A stretch of 64,000 bases of DNA from Anaeramoeba flamelloides (taxonomy: Eukaryota; Metamonada; Anaeramoebidae): NCBI GenBank assembly GCA_027625915.1, contig JANTQA010000075.1, positions 2,852,001 through 2,916,000 on the forward strand, given 5' to 3'. The notes beneath the pieces are model-generated. The model was given only the letters and a program-made list of their open reading frames with translations. It was not told the origin of the DNA and ran no database searches. Both the position numbers and the translations under genes were made by a program. Positions 22,617 to 37,200 of the stretch are shown here, piece by piece. Position 1 is the stretch's first letter. Every line of letters starts with the position of its first letter.

Positions 22617-24190
22617 CCAATAATAACAATATTCATAACAATACAAATAAAATCCAAATCATTGAGCTTTTAAATTTTTTAAAAACCACTTCCCCAAATA
22701 ATGTTTATTCTTGTTTAAAATTAATTTTTTTATTTTTCAAATCAAATAAAAAAAGATTTATTAATTTATTTCTTGAGATTAATGGAATTGATAAATTAAT
22801 TGATTGTTTAATTAATAATGTTTTTTTATTAAATTTAAATAATTTTGAATTAAATAAAAACACAAACAATAATAATGGAAATAAATTGATTGTCAAAAAG
22901 GAAACAAATAACAAAGATAAAAACCAAAATGAAAGCAAAATCAAAAACCCAAACAAAAAGAATTTAAATTTAATTATGATTCATAAAAATATTCTAACGA
23001 TTTTTCATTTAATACGTTTAATGTCAATTAATATTAATATTATTAAAAAAACATTGGAAAATACGAAATTTATGAAAATTTGTGCCTACTTAATTTTTAA
23101 CCAGGGATCAAATTCATTTATTTTTGAAGAAATATCATTTTATTTTTCCAAAATAAATAAAAGTAGTAAAATTATTAAATTTAATTCTTTTGATTATTTT
23201 CAATATGTATGTAATGCATTTTTAGAAAAAACAAAAAAAATAAATGACAGTATTACTACCAGTAGTCATAAGATGGATGAAAATACATTTTTTTTTATTA
23301 ATTTGATCACCTTTGTCAAAACAATTGTAAAATACGAAAAAAAAAATTTTGATTTTATTAAACAAAAAATTCAACAATCAAAGTTAATAGAACATATTAT
23401 TAATATTATTGATTTAAATAATTTAAATAAATCAGTATGTGAAAATATATTTGAATTTTTATTTGATTATTGTTTTCAAAAACAAAATCATAGTAATAGT
23501 AATAATGAAAATGAAAATAATAATAGTAATAATAATTTAAAGAAGAAAATAATGTTAATAAATATTTTTATCAAATTGAAGAAATTTTAATATCAAAATT
23601 ATCAAATACAATTAACAAAGAAATTTTATCAAATGGAAATGAGAATGAAAATTTATTAAAAAATATTTATAAAAAATATTTTTTTCCAATTTATTATTGG
23701 ATTTTTAATTCAAATAATTTCAAAAATAAATTAATAATTTTCCCACAACCAATTTTGACATTAATAAAAATATCAATCGAATTAAAAAATGATTATTTTT
23801 TAAAAAAAATAATTAAAACTTTAAATAATTGTTGTAATAATTCCACTAAAAATAAGACTAAATGTTGTTCAGTTGGATTATTTTCATTTTTAATTCAAAA
23901 CTTTCTCTTGAACAACAACAAAAAATTTGATAAATTATTTATTAAAGACCTTTTAAAATTAATTGAAAGCTTAGGTTATCATTTTATTAAAACGAAAGAA
24001 CTTGGTTCAATATTTAAATCAATTATTGAAGACTTTTTGATAGGTAATAATAATAATGTAACAAAAGAGAATATCGAAAAGATAGAAAATATTTGGAACA
24101 ATAATAATGATAGTAATAATAATAATGATAGTACGAGTAATAATAATTTAAATAACAATAACAACAATTCAACTACACCAATAACTAACA

Positions 24191-24234
<44 letters not shown>

Positions 24235-25158
24235 CTGGATGAGGGGAATGTTATAAAGAATAATAATGATAAAAATATTCAAAAATTTCAAATTAAACAA
24301 ACTTCCGAAATAAAGAATGAAAATACTATAATTAGAAAGGAAATTTTAAATAACACACAAAAAGAAGAAAAGAATCTAGTACCCAAATATCAAAAAAACA
24401 AAATAGAGAACAGGGTAAAGGAAAAGGAAAAGAAAAAGGAAATGGAAATCGAAAAAAAAAAAGTAGAGGAAAAGCAAACGAAAAAATTCACAAAACATAA
24501 TATAGAAAATGAAAATGAAAACAAAGAGGAAAAAGAAAATCAAAAAAAAAGGAAAATGAAAAGTTCAAAGAGAAACAATGATCAAGAAATTATCACCAAT
24601 GGTGATAAAAATAACACTAAAAATGCAAATGACAATATTAAAATGGTTTTCCAAATTTTTGAAAATCTATTTAGAAGAAGAATTAAAAATTCACCAAATT
24701 CAATTTTTGAATTTGACGGCAAAACTTCTTATATATCTTTACCAAAAAACATTAAATTTCCAAAAAAAGGATTTACTTTTTATACATGGCTAAATTTAAA
24801 AAATTTACCAAAAAATAATGAAGAATCAACGATCTTTAGCTTTATAGACCAAAATAACACTTTTGGAATTCAATTAACTCTAAAAGCGGATCAGCTTTTA
24901 TACCGGGTAACTAATCCAAAAATTGTAACTGAAGTAAGAGAAGGACAGATATGTAAAAATGAATGGTTTTTTCTAGCGATCACACATCAATTTGAGAAAA
25001 TTAAAAATAACAACAACAAAATGAAAAATCAAAATTATGTTGGCAATTTACAAATTTTTAATAATTTGATAGAATTTGGCAAAAATCATAACATCAAAGG
25101 TTTGCCTAATAAAATTGTATTCGTTAATAATTCAATTGGTTGTACAATTAACTCAAAT

Positions 25159-25215
<57 letters not shown>

Positions 25216-28200
25216 AATAATAATGGTAATGATAAAACCAATTTTTTTGAAGGTAGAATGGGCGCCTTTCATTTTTTCGATGAACCTTTACATAAGGAAG
25301 ATCTTTTTCAAATTTATAAAAAAGGCCCACAAGACATAATTTTAGATGATTTTGCTCAAAATATTTGGATGTCTTATAATCCAATCACAATTAAAAACAA
25401 TTTCTGTTTAAATCAGGGTTATAAGAAGAAAAAGAAATTTAATGCTAATTTGGACCATGTTTCGCTTTTGAATTCAAAACACATTGAAAATACTTTTCAT
25501 TGCATTGGAGGGGTTCGAATTTTCTTTTATTTGATTGAAAATTTTAAGAACTCTGAATTACATACCGATTATTGTAGGTTATTCTATTTTACTTTTATCC
25601 TTCTTTTATTTCTTATTTACATTTTTTTTTTTTTTTTTTTTTTTTTTTCCTACAAGTTTAAGAAATTAATTATGTTGTTTCAATTGACTCTTTAAATAGT
25701 AAAATCTGATTATTATTCAAAATTGATCCTTTATTGAGATATTGATTTGATCTATAGATACCTTTGACTTTTAAATACACAGAAATTTTATTTCAAATAA
25801 GTTTTTATTTAAAAAGCATTTTTACCTATAGAAATTCCTTAGTTAAAATCAAAAATCATCTGTTTAAAATGGATTATATTTAAGGAAGTAAGTACGTTTT
25901 ACTATTTTCAAAAATTTTAATTGTGTAAACCTTACTGGAAAATATTTTTTGAGTGCCACCAGATATTGAAACTTTGAAACCAAAACATCATTCGTTGCTC
26001 TATTTCTGAAAAGAAAAAAAAATCCAAAGTAAATTAGAGTTGAATCTTTCATTATTCGATTTTTGGAACTTTTTTTTTGATTAAATTTTTGGTTTTATTA
26101 AATTGTGTTTTGGATCTAGAAATTTGTTTATATGAATGAGCAAAATTAATCAAACAGTAAACCAAAAAAATTGACCCAAAAAGGTGTGTATATGAAACAA
26201 ATATTTTCTTTTTGAAGACCAAACACGAAAGATCACCATTCCAAATAAATTTGTTGAAATCAAAAATATAAATTAAAAAATCGATCAAAGCCTATTTTCG
26301 AAGATTTATTTTCTTTTTCAATATCTTCTTAATTTGTATGAATCCAAACAATTTATAACCTTGAAATTTCTCACCCCATTACTATTTATTATTATTTAAC
26401 AAACCTTTTTTTGACAAATTTGCTTTCAAAATTCTAATTTCAAATATTTTTATCTCAAACAAAATCAAAACCAAGAATACTATTTCAAAGATTAACGAAA
26501 AAGGGAATCCAAAAAAAAAAAAAGATTCAACTCAAAGGAAAAAGAAAAACTGAGAAAAAAACTGAAATCAATAGATTAGAATTATTTTTCGTTTTTATTT
26601 TAATGGAAAATAAATAATAATAAAATCAAACAAATTTGTCAATAAATCTTTATTTCTGAATAGGAATTGAAAAAATATCCTATTTTCTGAAATAAAACTC
26701 GAATTAGATGAATTAAATGAAAATAGAATTTTTAAATTCATTTGAAAATTCTTGATAAATAAAAAGTAATTTGTTTCTCAAAAATTTTAACGAAACAAAA
26801 GTATTTCCATGAAGAATTAAAAATAAAACCAAATAAGGAATAAGTAATTGTCTCAAATGTTATAGATAAGATCAAGAAATAAATGATTTTTATTTATTTT
26901 TCTTGAACAATCTTTTCATTTTTTTTGAATTCCATTTTTTAGTTGGTATGAAAATATATTATACTAGGATATCTGACACTCTAGTATTTTATTAAAATAT
27001 CAATGTATTTGGCTTAAGAAATGATTTGAAAAATTCAGTTTCCAATAAACGGTGGCACTCAAAATTTGAAAAATATACTTACTTCCTTAAAGATTTTTCT
27101 TGAATTAAAATGAGACAAATAAATAAGAATTTCTTTCTTTTAATATTAATGTAAAGAAATATAAAAATGAAAGTGGAATATCTCATCACATTTAAAGAAT
27201 AAATTATCGTAGAATTTTGGTCTTCTCAGTAATTATTTAAATGTCTTCGAATACAAATTATTATTTTTGAATTGTTTAATAAACGAAACAAACAAATAAT
27301 TTTTGTTTAGAAATTTCAATAAAGAGTCATAAATTTCTTTATCATTAACTAATGATAGAATAAATACTGAGTCTTTATTTTGAATAATATCGAGAATATT
27401 ATTCTTTAATTGTTTATTACTGCTGTTTATTTGAATTAATTCTTTAATCCAAAATTTTCGATTTTTTTTATAGAATGGGCGTCCCAAAGAAAATGATCGG
27501 TATCTTCAATAATTTCTAAGATTAGAATGATTTTTACATAAGCTGTAAAATTTTGTTTAGAATTTATTTTTATCATAAACATATGAATATCTGTTTAGAT
27601 AATTTGTGAAATTTCTTACTTTTAAAATGAAAAGTGAACCTACCCATTTTAGATATTTTTTGTAGTAGGTTTTTTTTAATTTAAGAAATAAACGGAAAAT
27701 TTCAAAAATTTTCTGTTTATTTCTTAAATTAAAAAAAACCGCCGTTAGCTTTTCCAGATTTCAAAATAATTGAGTAAAATCATTGATTTTTCTCTATTCT
27801 TTTGAATTTTGGAAAAGCTAGGCACTTGACGACACCACTGTTTGTTGATATTTTTATTATACCTAATAATTTTTAAATACTCTTGACCTTTCCATCCATA
27901 ACAATTTATTATTAAATTTACTCTAAATCGATTACGATTCATCTTTCGTAGTTTTAGACAAAATTCTACTTTCCCAATTGATATTTTCGTTTTCTTTTTT
28001 TGATGAATTTTAAATTTTTTGATATGTTCAAAACCGAGAATTTCTAATTTTTTTTTGAGTTTTGTATCTTCTTTTATAAATTGAAATTCTTACTTGGTCA
28101 ATTTTTGCTTCAGTTTTATAAATTATTCTTGGGGAATGTGGATTAATTTTTAAAAATTTTGTAACTTTTTTATTTATCCAAACATATATCGAGTTGAAAT

Positions 28201-31200
28201 CTTTTTGAATTAAATTAAAAATTACTAACACATAAAATAATTGGCTAATACATATAGCTTTAAACATTTGTAATTTTACTCCATTAGTTAAATTTTGCTG
28301 TTTAAAAATCATTTTTATTTTTTTAAAGTTGGCTTTTACTTTTTTGAAGTTTTTTTTTTAGATGTTTCTCTTTTTCTAGCCAAATTTCCTAAATATTTAA
28401 TTTTTGATAATTGGTTTGATTTTAAGGTTTTATCAATATTTGGGTTCATTCCAAATTCTTTGAATAATGTTGTAAATTATTATCAACTTTTTGTAAATTT
28501 ATGGAATACCCCCCCATTATTAAAAATAAGGTCATCTACAAACAAAATCCTCTTATTTTATTACCAAATTGGTCAAATTTCTTTTTAAAAATAAATTTTT
28601 TCATTTTAAAAAATAATTTTTTTTTTTTATTTATTTTTGCTGAAAATCCCATAATTTATATAAATACATTATTCCATTTTTACACAAAAAAAATTAATAA
28701 TTCATTTTCTATTATTTCTATTCATATTTTTTCAAAATTTTCCTTAAAATAAAAATACAAAACTAACAACAAATAACACTCAAAAAAAAAAAATTCAAAT
28801 TATAGTTAATTCCGTATTATATATGTTATTTAGATGCTTAATTTTAAGTAACACTTATCAAAATGATTTTTTATCTTATGAAGGGTTTAAAGTTTTAAGT
28901 TTACTTTTTAAAAAGAAAATAAATTTGATACAGAAAAGCACTGGCAATCATTTACAATTTATATTATTTCAGCAAACTACAAATCGATTTTATAAATATT
29001 TAATTCGAGACTTTTTTCAAAATTATGAAATCTGGTTTCATACACCATTTTTAATGCAAATCCAACTTTTTGATTCTTTTTTTGTGCTTTTACAAGAAAA
29101 GAAATTCCAATTAACAAATCAAGAGTATAACTATTTAATGAAATGTATCAAAATCAAAAAAATTTTTTGGGCATTATATTTTTATTATTGGGTTGGCAAT
29201 GATCGAATTGAAATTGAAAATTGTACTAGAAAATTAACGGATGAACAAATAAGTATTTTAAGAATCCGATTAATTAAAATAATAAAATTTTTATTATTAA
29301 AATCAAAATCATTAAAAGATTTAAACAATTTATTCAGGGTATGTTTACTAATTGAAAAGGAAAATAAAGAAATTTTAGATTTATTAAAAATGATTTGTGA
29401 GATTGTAAAGTCAATTAATTTTGTTATCAAAATAAATGAAGAAAATATCGCAAATGAAATAATTGAAAATTTAATTTCATTTTTGTTTATTGTATCTGAA
29501 GATTATAGAATAATAATTTTGCAAATATTAATAGAACTAAAAATAATAATAATTGAAAATGATTTCAATATAAAAAATCAATTTGAACAGAAGAAAAAGA
29601 TTAATAATTCTAATAAAAATGCCAACAAATATGAAGATGATAATAATACAATAACTAAAAATCTTCCTCAGAATTATCCAAAAGAATTAATTGATTTGAA
29701 TATAGGAAATTTAAACCAGTACAAAATTGTAAATTTAGAAAAATATATTCCAATTATTAATGAAATAATATTTTTATATGATATGTCTTTACCAATTTTT
29801 GGGTTCTTAACAAATATATTACGAAATAAATACAGCCCCATTTTTAAAAATATCAAAATATTATTTACTTTATTGGAAATTTCGAAACAGATTTATCAAA
29901 TTTCTGGATATGCATTTCTTTCCGATCTTGATTGGATACAACAAAAAAAAACATTAAATTACACATTATTGTTTAAACAATTTGGTTGGCAATACAAATT
30001 TTTTGAAACTGTCGTAACAAATGATTTCAACCACCCCTTTAATAATTTGTTAATTAAAAACCTTTACTTAGCTAATCTCTGGTCAATCATTAACCAAAAA
30101 AATGAGATTCTAATTTTCAATCAAACAATCTCATTTTTTAACATTTACATTAAAGATTATAATAGATCCTTTAAAATTAAATATTTAATTAAATTTAATT
30201 TTTTATTAAATTTATTATTATCAATTATTACATATTTAAAAAAAGTATTAACTACAAAAAAAAAATCTAAAAAAAAATTATCTATAACTCAAATTCAAAA
30301 TTTAATTAATTTAAAAATAAACAAATTTTTTTTGGAAAACCTTTCTCAATTATTGATATCGATTTTTAATATGATAATTCATTTTCAATATGAAATTGAA
30401 AATAACATGAATGATACTGATGAAAAAAATAATTTTAATAATAATAATAATAATAATATTGATAATAATAATAATAATAATAATGATAATAATGATAATG
30501 ATAATGTTAATGTTAATAACAATAATAATATATTACCAAATGATGAAGATAAAGAAAGTGGTAATAAGTATCATGATAATGATAAAAAAAATGAAAAGGA
30601 AATGAATATGGAACATAATAAAGAAATTATCAATTTAAAAAATCAAATAATAAAAATAATTTTTAAATTGTTTAATTTATTAAATTTTTTTTCAAATAAA
30701 AATTTACTTTTTTCAAAAAATAAATCAAAATTAATTTTAATTAACCTGAGTAAAATAATATTTCATTTAATAAATCATCAGCAAATTGAGAACACATTAT
30801 TGTTTTCTTGGTTAAAATTATTGTTAATTCACGCAAAAAAAACTTTCACAAATCAAAGATATTCCAAATTAATAAAAAATTATTTGTCATTATTATTCAT
30901 GAAATTAAATGGTCTTAATAAAAAGAATGAAAAAGAAAATGAAATTAGAATAAAATTTAAAGATTTAATTAAACAGCTAATTAAAGAAAACTCAAAATAT
31001 TTATCATTAATACCTGCATTAATAAACCAAGGTGATCTTTACCAAGCTAGTTATACTAAAACTAATTTATATAAATTATTTCAAACCAAAAATTGGAAAA
31101 AATTCTTTTTGAAAAATTTTAACAAATTTCAATTAAATTTAAAAGAATTGGTTTTGAAAAATATTAAATTAGATAATGAAAATAATACAAAATTCAAAAA

Positions 31201-34200
31201 GCAATTAAAAACACAATTTTGGTATTTAAAAAAAAGTATCTCAAAGAATCAAAAGTTTGATTTGAAATCAAATAGTAACATTCAAAAAAATTCCATTTTA
31301 AAAGAAGACGATAAAATTAATATTAATAAGAATAACGAAAATATAAATAATGAGAATGTGAATGTGAATGGGAATGTGAATGGGGAGGAGAAAGAGAATG
31401 AGAATGAGAATGAGAAAGGTAAGAAAAATGGGAACGGGAACGGGAATGAGAAAGGGAATGGTAATAATCATAATGATAAATTAAATAATAGATTACTGCA
31501 AAAATTTTCTTTAAAAATTGAATATAGAATTGATTATTTACAAAAAAAAATAAATAAAATTATTCGAAAAAAACAAAATCAACAAAGTAGATCAGAAAAA
31601 AATTGGAATTTAATGGTGCGGAATTTAACTAATGAAAGAGCTCCCTTTGGTGACCCAGATCAAAAGATTTATTGGAAGTTAGACAAAACAGAAGATTCTT
31701 TAAGGAGAAGGCTAAAGTTAAAAAGACATAATAAAATTAATTTACAATTTATTAATAGCGCATCAACAAATAGAGATAATAATACAAAAATTGGATATAA
31801 GAAAAAATTAAAAGAATCTCAAACAATTAATCCAAAAATTAATTTGAATAACACAAATGATTCCAATATTGATGATGTTAGAAATGAAAAAGATATTAAA
31901 GAATATGGCGATATCAAAGTAGATGGAATTCTGAATCACAAAATTTTAACAACAAAAAAACAACAAAAAATCAAAAAGAATATTTTAAAAGTAAATTGTA
32001 AACTTATTGTGCCAACGAACAGTATTCAGTGTGTCTTTATTTTGACCGAAGAAGAAATTAAATGCTGTTTTAATATCAATTTAATTACTAAAAAGAAAAA
32101 GGAAGATAAAAAATGGAAATTATCAAATTTTTTAGAAATTTATAAAAGAAGATACAGATTTAGAAATATTGCATTAGAATTCTTTTTAAAAGATAAAACA
32201 ACATTTTTCCTGGTGTTCCAAACAAACCTTGAAAGGGAAAATGTTTATAAAGCAATTATTGGACAAAACCCGAAGAATTTACGGATCACCGACACTGGTG
32301 ACCCAAGTGAATGGCTGAAAAAATCGGGTTACACTAAAAAATGGCAAGAAAGGAAAATTTCCAATTTTGAATATATAATGAAATTAAACACGATTGCTGG
32401 AAGAAGTTATTGTGATATTAGTCAATACCCTATATTGCCGTGGGTTATTATGGACTACACAAGTAAAAAACTTGATCTGAACGATCCAAAGGTCTATAGA
32501 AACTTTTTAAAGCCTATCGCCATCCAAAATCCCCAAGTTGAAAATGAAACCAAAAAAAGATATAAAACATTAAAAAAATTTAACACTGGTATACCACCCT
32601 TCCATTATGGTACTCATTATTCAACCCCAGGTACTATTGGTAATTTTTTAATCCGATTAGAACCTTTTACCACTTTGGCAATCCAATTACAAGGTTTGTT
32701 ATCATTCCTTTTCTTTCTTTTCTTACACATCTTTTCTTTTCTTTTTTTTTATTATCTTTACTTTTCTTTTCTTTTCTTTTCTTTTCTTGAATTTATTTTA
32801 TTGATTTTATTATTTTTTTTTGAGTAGATTCAGATTTGATTTCTATTTTTCTTTTTGTTTTTTTAAATACTTCTTTTTCATTTTTAAAAGAAAAGGCTAT
32901 TATACCATTTCTAAAAAATTAAATATGTTGAAAAAAGTATTAACAAAGTTATGAGTTATCACCTTGCTTTATTATTATAACCAGAATAAAAAAGCTCGAA
33001 ATAAATTTAGTGTTGAAGTTAAACATGATACAATTTTGTTGAATAATGCCTTTTACCATTTGGTAAAGAAAGTGAAACAGGAAAAAAAAGATCAACATGT
33101 TTTTTTTAATTGAGAAACTTAATAGAACCTGAGAAAAAAAAGTAAGATCAATTAATAAAAGAAAAAATAAATGATTAAAGATGAAATGGAGGAATCAGCA
33201 CAATAACAGTTTTTTTAACACTATCTTTTGGTATGGTGTTTTTCTTTGATTCATCTTTTTTGAAAAATGTGTTCAAATAATTTAATATTTTTGAGATCTT
33301 TCAAACTATTCTATATAGATTTCCCAAATCAAGGAGATTTACATTTTTTTTGTGAGTTTGATTTGAACAAATATAATGTATTATTATTAGAAAGTTTATT
33401 TGTTTCTTCTTTTAATTGATTTTACTTTTTATTTTCAGTAATTTGGATCAATTAAAAACTGTATTGGATCTTTTTTTCTAGTTATTTTTTTTTCCAGAAC
33501 GGTTATATCAAAAAAAGGTAATCAATTTTTATTTCTATTTTATTTATCCATTTTAAAGAGTGAGAAATAAAAATTAAGCTGTTTGCTGTTAACTTTTACA
33601 AAATAATCGAGTGAACTCTCTTATTTTACCAAATGATTTTAAAATGATGGAAAAGTTAAAGAATATCTAAAATAAAGTCAATATGAGATATATTACTCGA
33701 AACATTGTTGAAAGTATTGACTTTTTATCTCTTGGAATACCAAAGAACTATAAAATTTCAAAATTTTAGGAATTTTAAATATTCCCAATTGTAAGCTGGT
33801 AGGGTTTTCACAAATCCTTTTCTTTTGGTTCTAAGACAAGTGTTTTCTAAACTAAAATTCAAAATTTTCCACAAAATTAAAAAAGTTAAAAGAATCACAA
33901 TAAAATTTCATTCAAATTGATAATAATTTTCATTTTTGAAAAATATGGAAATCATTTTTTCATAATTTAGTTTTTTTATTTTCATTTCATTTTTTGAATT
34001 GCATAATCTGTTTTGTACGATCCATATTTTTTTTTCGAACAATTGATTTTATGTTAAAGTTGAGTTATTTTAAAATAGAAGAACTCAAATAAAATTAGTT
34101 GATTGTATCTAACCATTTGATCGATCAATAAATTGTAAATAGAAATTCCAACAAATTTACCAATACATTCTTTTGACAAAATAAAACCTATCAGCAAATT

Positions 34201-37200
34201 CACTTAAACCAGAAAATTCCAGGTCTCTCATAACAATTATTTTAAACCTCTTTATTTTTTCCACTCTTAATTCTTTTCATTCAATTCCTCATTTTTCACC
34301 ACTTCTTCATTTTTTACTCTTTCTTTTTTAAAAAACTTAATTAAGATTCAAATACTTCTGATGACTGTATCTGTTAGATACTCTTTGAATTTGAAGTCTC
34401 AAAATTAGTCACTTCAAAATTCTCTCTTTAACAGATTAGATGAGGTTTCATCTAACCCTTAACAATAAATCCAATACATTTTTTTGCTAGTCATCCTCAA
34501 AATTTTTTTTAACACACTAATAATTTATTAGTATTGATACTTATTTATTTTTTGTTTTGTGAGTAAAATAATTTATAAACAATTTTTAACATATCAATCA
34601 GCTAAAGGTTCGAATTTGGTATTTCTTCGAGAATTGATTAAATAAATTATCAATTTAATCCGGAATAGGCTAAAAAAAAATGACAAAAAATAATATGTTT
34701 ACCAAAAATGATGATTTAATCAACTTATACTAAGAACAACTTCTTTCAGCTTACTTACTCTTTCAATTTTGGATATTTTCAAATTGTGAATTATTATTTT
34801 TTGTAATTCAAAATAACTTTTTAGTATGATGGTAAGAGGATTTCTAATTATTAAAATTAGAAGAGTTACGAAGATAAATCAAATTAGTAATTTTTAGGTA
34901 GATCAAGTATAGTAGCTTATACTAATTTTCGAAAAAAATGAAAATTAAAAGAGTCTTTTAATCATCTGATTAATCCAATTTGAATGTTTTTAACATACAA
35001 TAATATTAAAAAAATTGATTTGAAAATTTCTAGATCAAATTGATTAATTTGTTTGAGTTTTGTACTTTAAAGTTGATTTTTGGAAATTCTTATTTAGAGA
35101 AAAATTTTCACAACTATTAAAAAAAATTGGTAGAATTTTATACATTTATTGTTATTTATTTTATAAAAGAAAAATTGAAATATATTTTTTGTTTTTTGTT
35201 TGTTTTGAAAATTTTATTTTAATTATTAGTATTAGCTAGCCCGTTTCAAATAATAACTCTTTCAAATTTGCTCATTTCTTCAAAATAAGTTGATTATAAT
35301 TCTCTCTCTAGGCGATATTAACAAATCACCTGTCAAGAATTATAATCAACATATTTTTTTGAATTCACCAAAATAACTAGCGTTATTTTTTTTTTTCAAA
35401 AATTGAATTTCGATGTGTTAAAAATTTTGAATTGGAGTTTAGTTTCCATTGTCCCTTTTAAAAAAAAAAATCAAGTCTTCTCAATATGGGGTAGGTTTGG
35501 GTTTTCAGTATTATCTTATAAATAAGAATTTGATCAAGAAAAAATACAAATTCCTAAAATTTTGAAATTTTATAGTTCTTTGTAATCTCAAGAGATAAAA
35601 AGTCATTACTTTCAACAATGTTTCGAGTAATATATCTCATATTGACTTTATTTTAGATATTCTTTAACTTTTCCATCATTTTAAAATCATTTGGTAAAAT
35701 AAGAGAGTTCACTCAATAATTTTGTAAAACGTTAACAGCAAACAGTATAATTTTTATTTCTCACTCTTTAAAATGGAAAAAAAAAAAAACAAATATTATT
35801 ACCTTTTTTTGATATAACCGTTCTGGAAAAAAAAATAACTAGAAAAAAAAGATCCAATACAGTTTTTAATTGATTCAAATTACTGAAAATAAAAAGATAA
35901 ACCAATTAAAAGAAGAAACAAATTAACTTTCAAATAATAACCCATTATATTATTTTTATAAATAATTACAGTAATATATTGAAACAGATATTACGAATTT
36001 AATAAATAATAAAAATTCATATATAAATTACTATATGTAAATAAAAAATATTTTTTTAAAACCATTCATTAAATTTCTTAAAAAAAAAAAAAAAAATCAA
36101 GAATATAAAAAACTTGTCCACTTACAAACACTGAAATTTCAATAAGAGGAAAGATATTTGCAATGTTCTAATATTAATAACAAAAAAAAAATTACTAATT
36201 TTATTAAAAAAATAAAAAAAAAAAAAAAAAACACTAACGACAATATTCAAAATTCTAATAAAAATATAAAAATTTTACAAATTATAATAAATAATAGATG
36301 AAGCATTTGATAAAGCTGATCGATTATTCAATTCGTTATATGTTTGCTATGAAAACATTATGGGATTTAATGTTTCATCAAATGAACTAATTCCTGAATT
36401 TTATTCATTACCAGACTATCTAAGAAACATCAACAATTTAGATTTAGGGATCAAGCAGGATGGGCAAAAAGTGGATGATGTAATATTGCCACCATGGGCA
36501 AACCATTCGCCGTATCGATTTGTAAGAATGAATAGGGAGGCATTAGAATCTGAATACGTAAGTGAGCATTTGCACGAATGGATTGATTTAATATTTGGAT
36601 ATAAGCAAACGGGAATTGAAGCGGAAAGGGCGGTCAATTTGTTTTATTATTTAACATATTCTGAAAACATTGATTTGGAAAAGATCGAGGACGAAAACGA
36701 AAGAAAAACACTTGAATTGCAAATTGAATGCTTTGGGCAATGCCCGTCGCAGTTAATCTTTCATGATCCGCACGTCAAGAGATATGATTTAAAGCAATTC
36801 AGAAAAGTGCAACGAAATGTCGATTGGAAGCAAATTTGTGAACCCAAAACCTTTGTCATGAATTTAATTAATAGCCCATTGGTTTTTTTACAACTGGATG
36901 AAATGGATGTCGTGCTGAGGAAAATTTTAGGAGAAACAAATCAAATCATTACCATCCATCAAAACAGGAAGCTTGGTATTCACAAATGGCTACCAGAAGG
37001 TGTGTATAACCAAGGAGGCGATTTTGAAATTGATAAAAACTTGACGACAAAAAAACAAAAAAAAAATTCGCAAAAGGGTATCCAAAAAAATAGAATAGGT
37101 ATAGCCCAAGATGGAACATTAAACTTGGGAAAATGCTTTACACTTTTAAATGATGGAACTACTCTCGTTAGTTGTGGCTATTTCGATTCAGCATATAGAT

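Noticed and set aside
22386-22646. Minus-strand frames of poly-Tyr or poly-Leu
   Set aside because: They are the antisense of the AAT run in the BEACH gene.
28295-28588. Plus-strand frame of 97 codons near the end of BEACH intron 2
   Set aside because: It is the antisense of the LINE-2 reverse transcriptase remnant.
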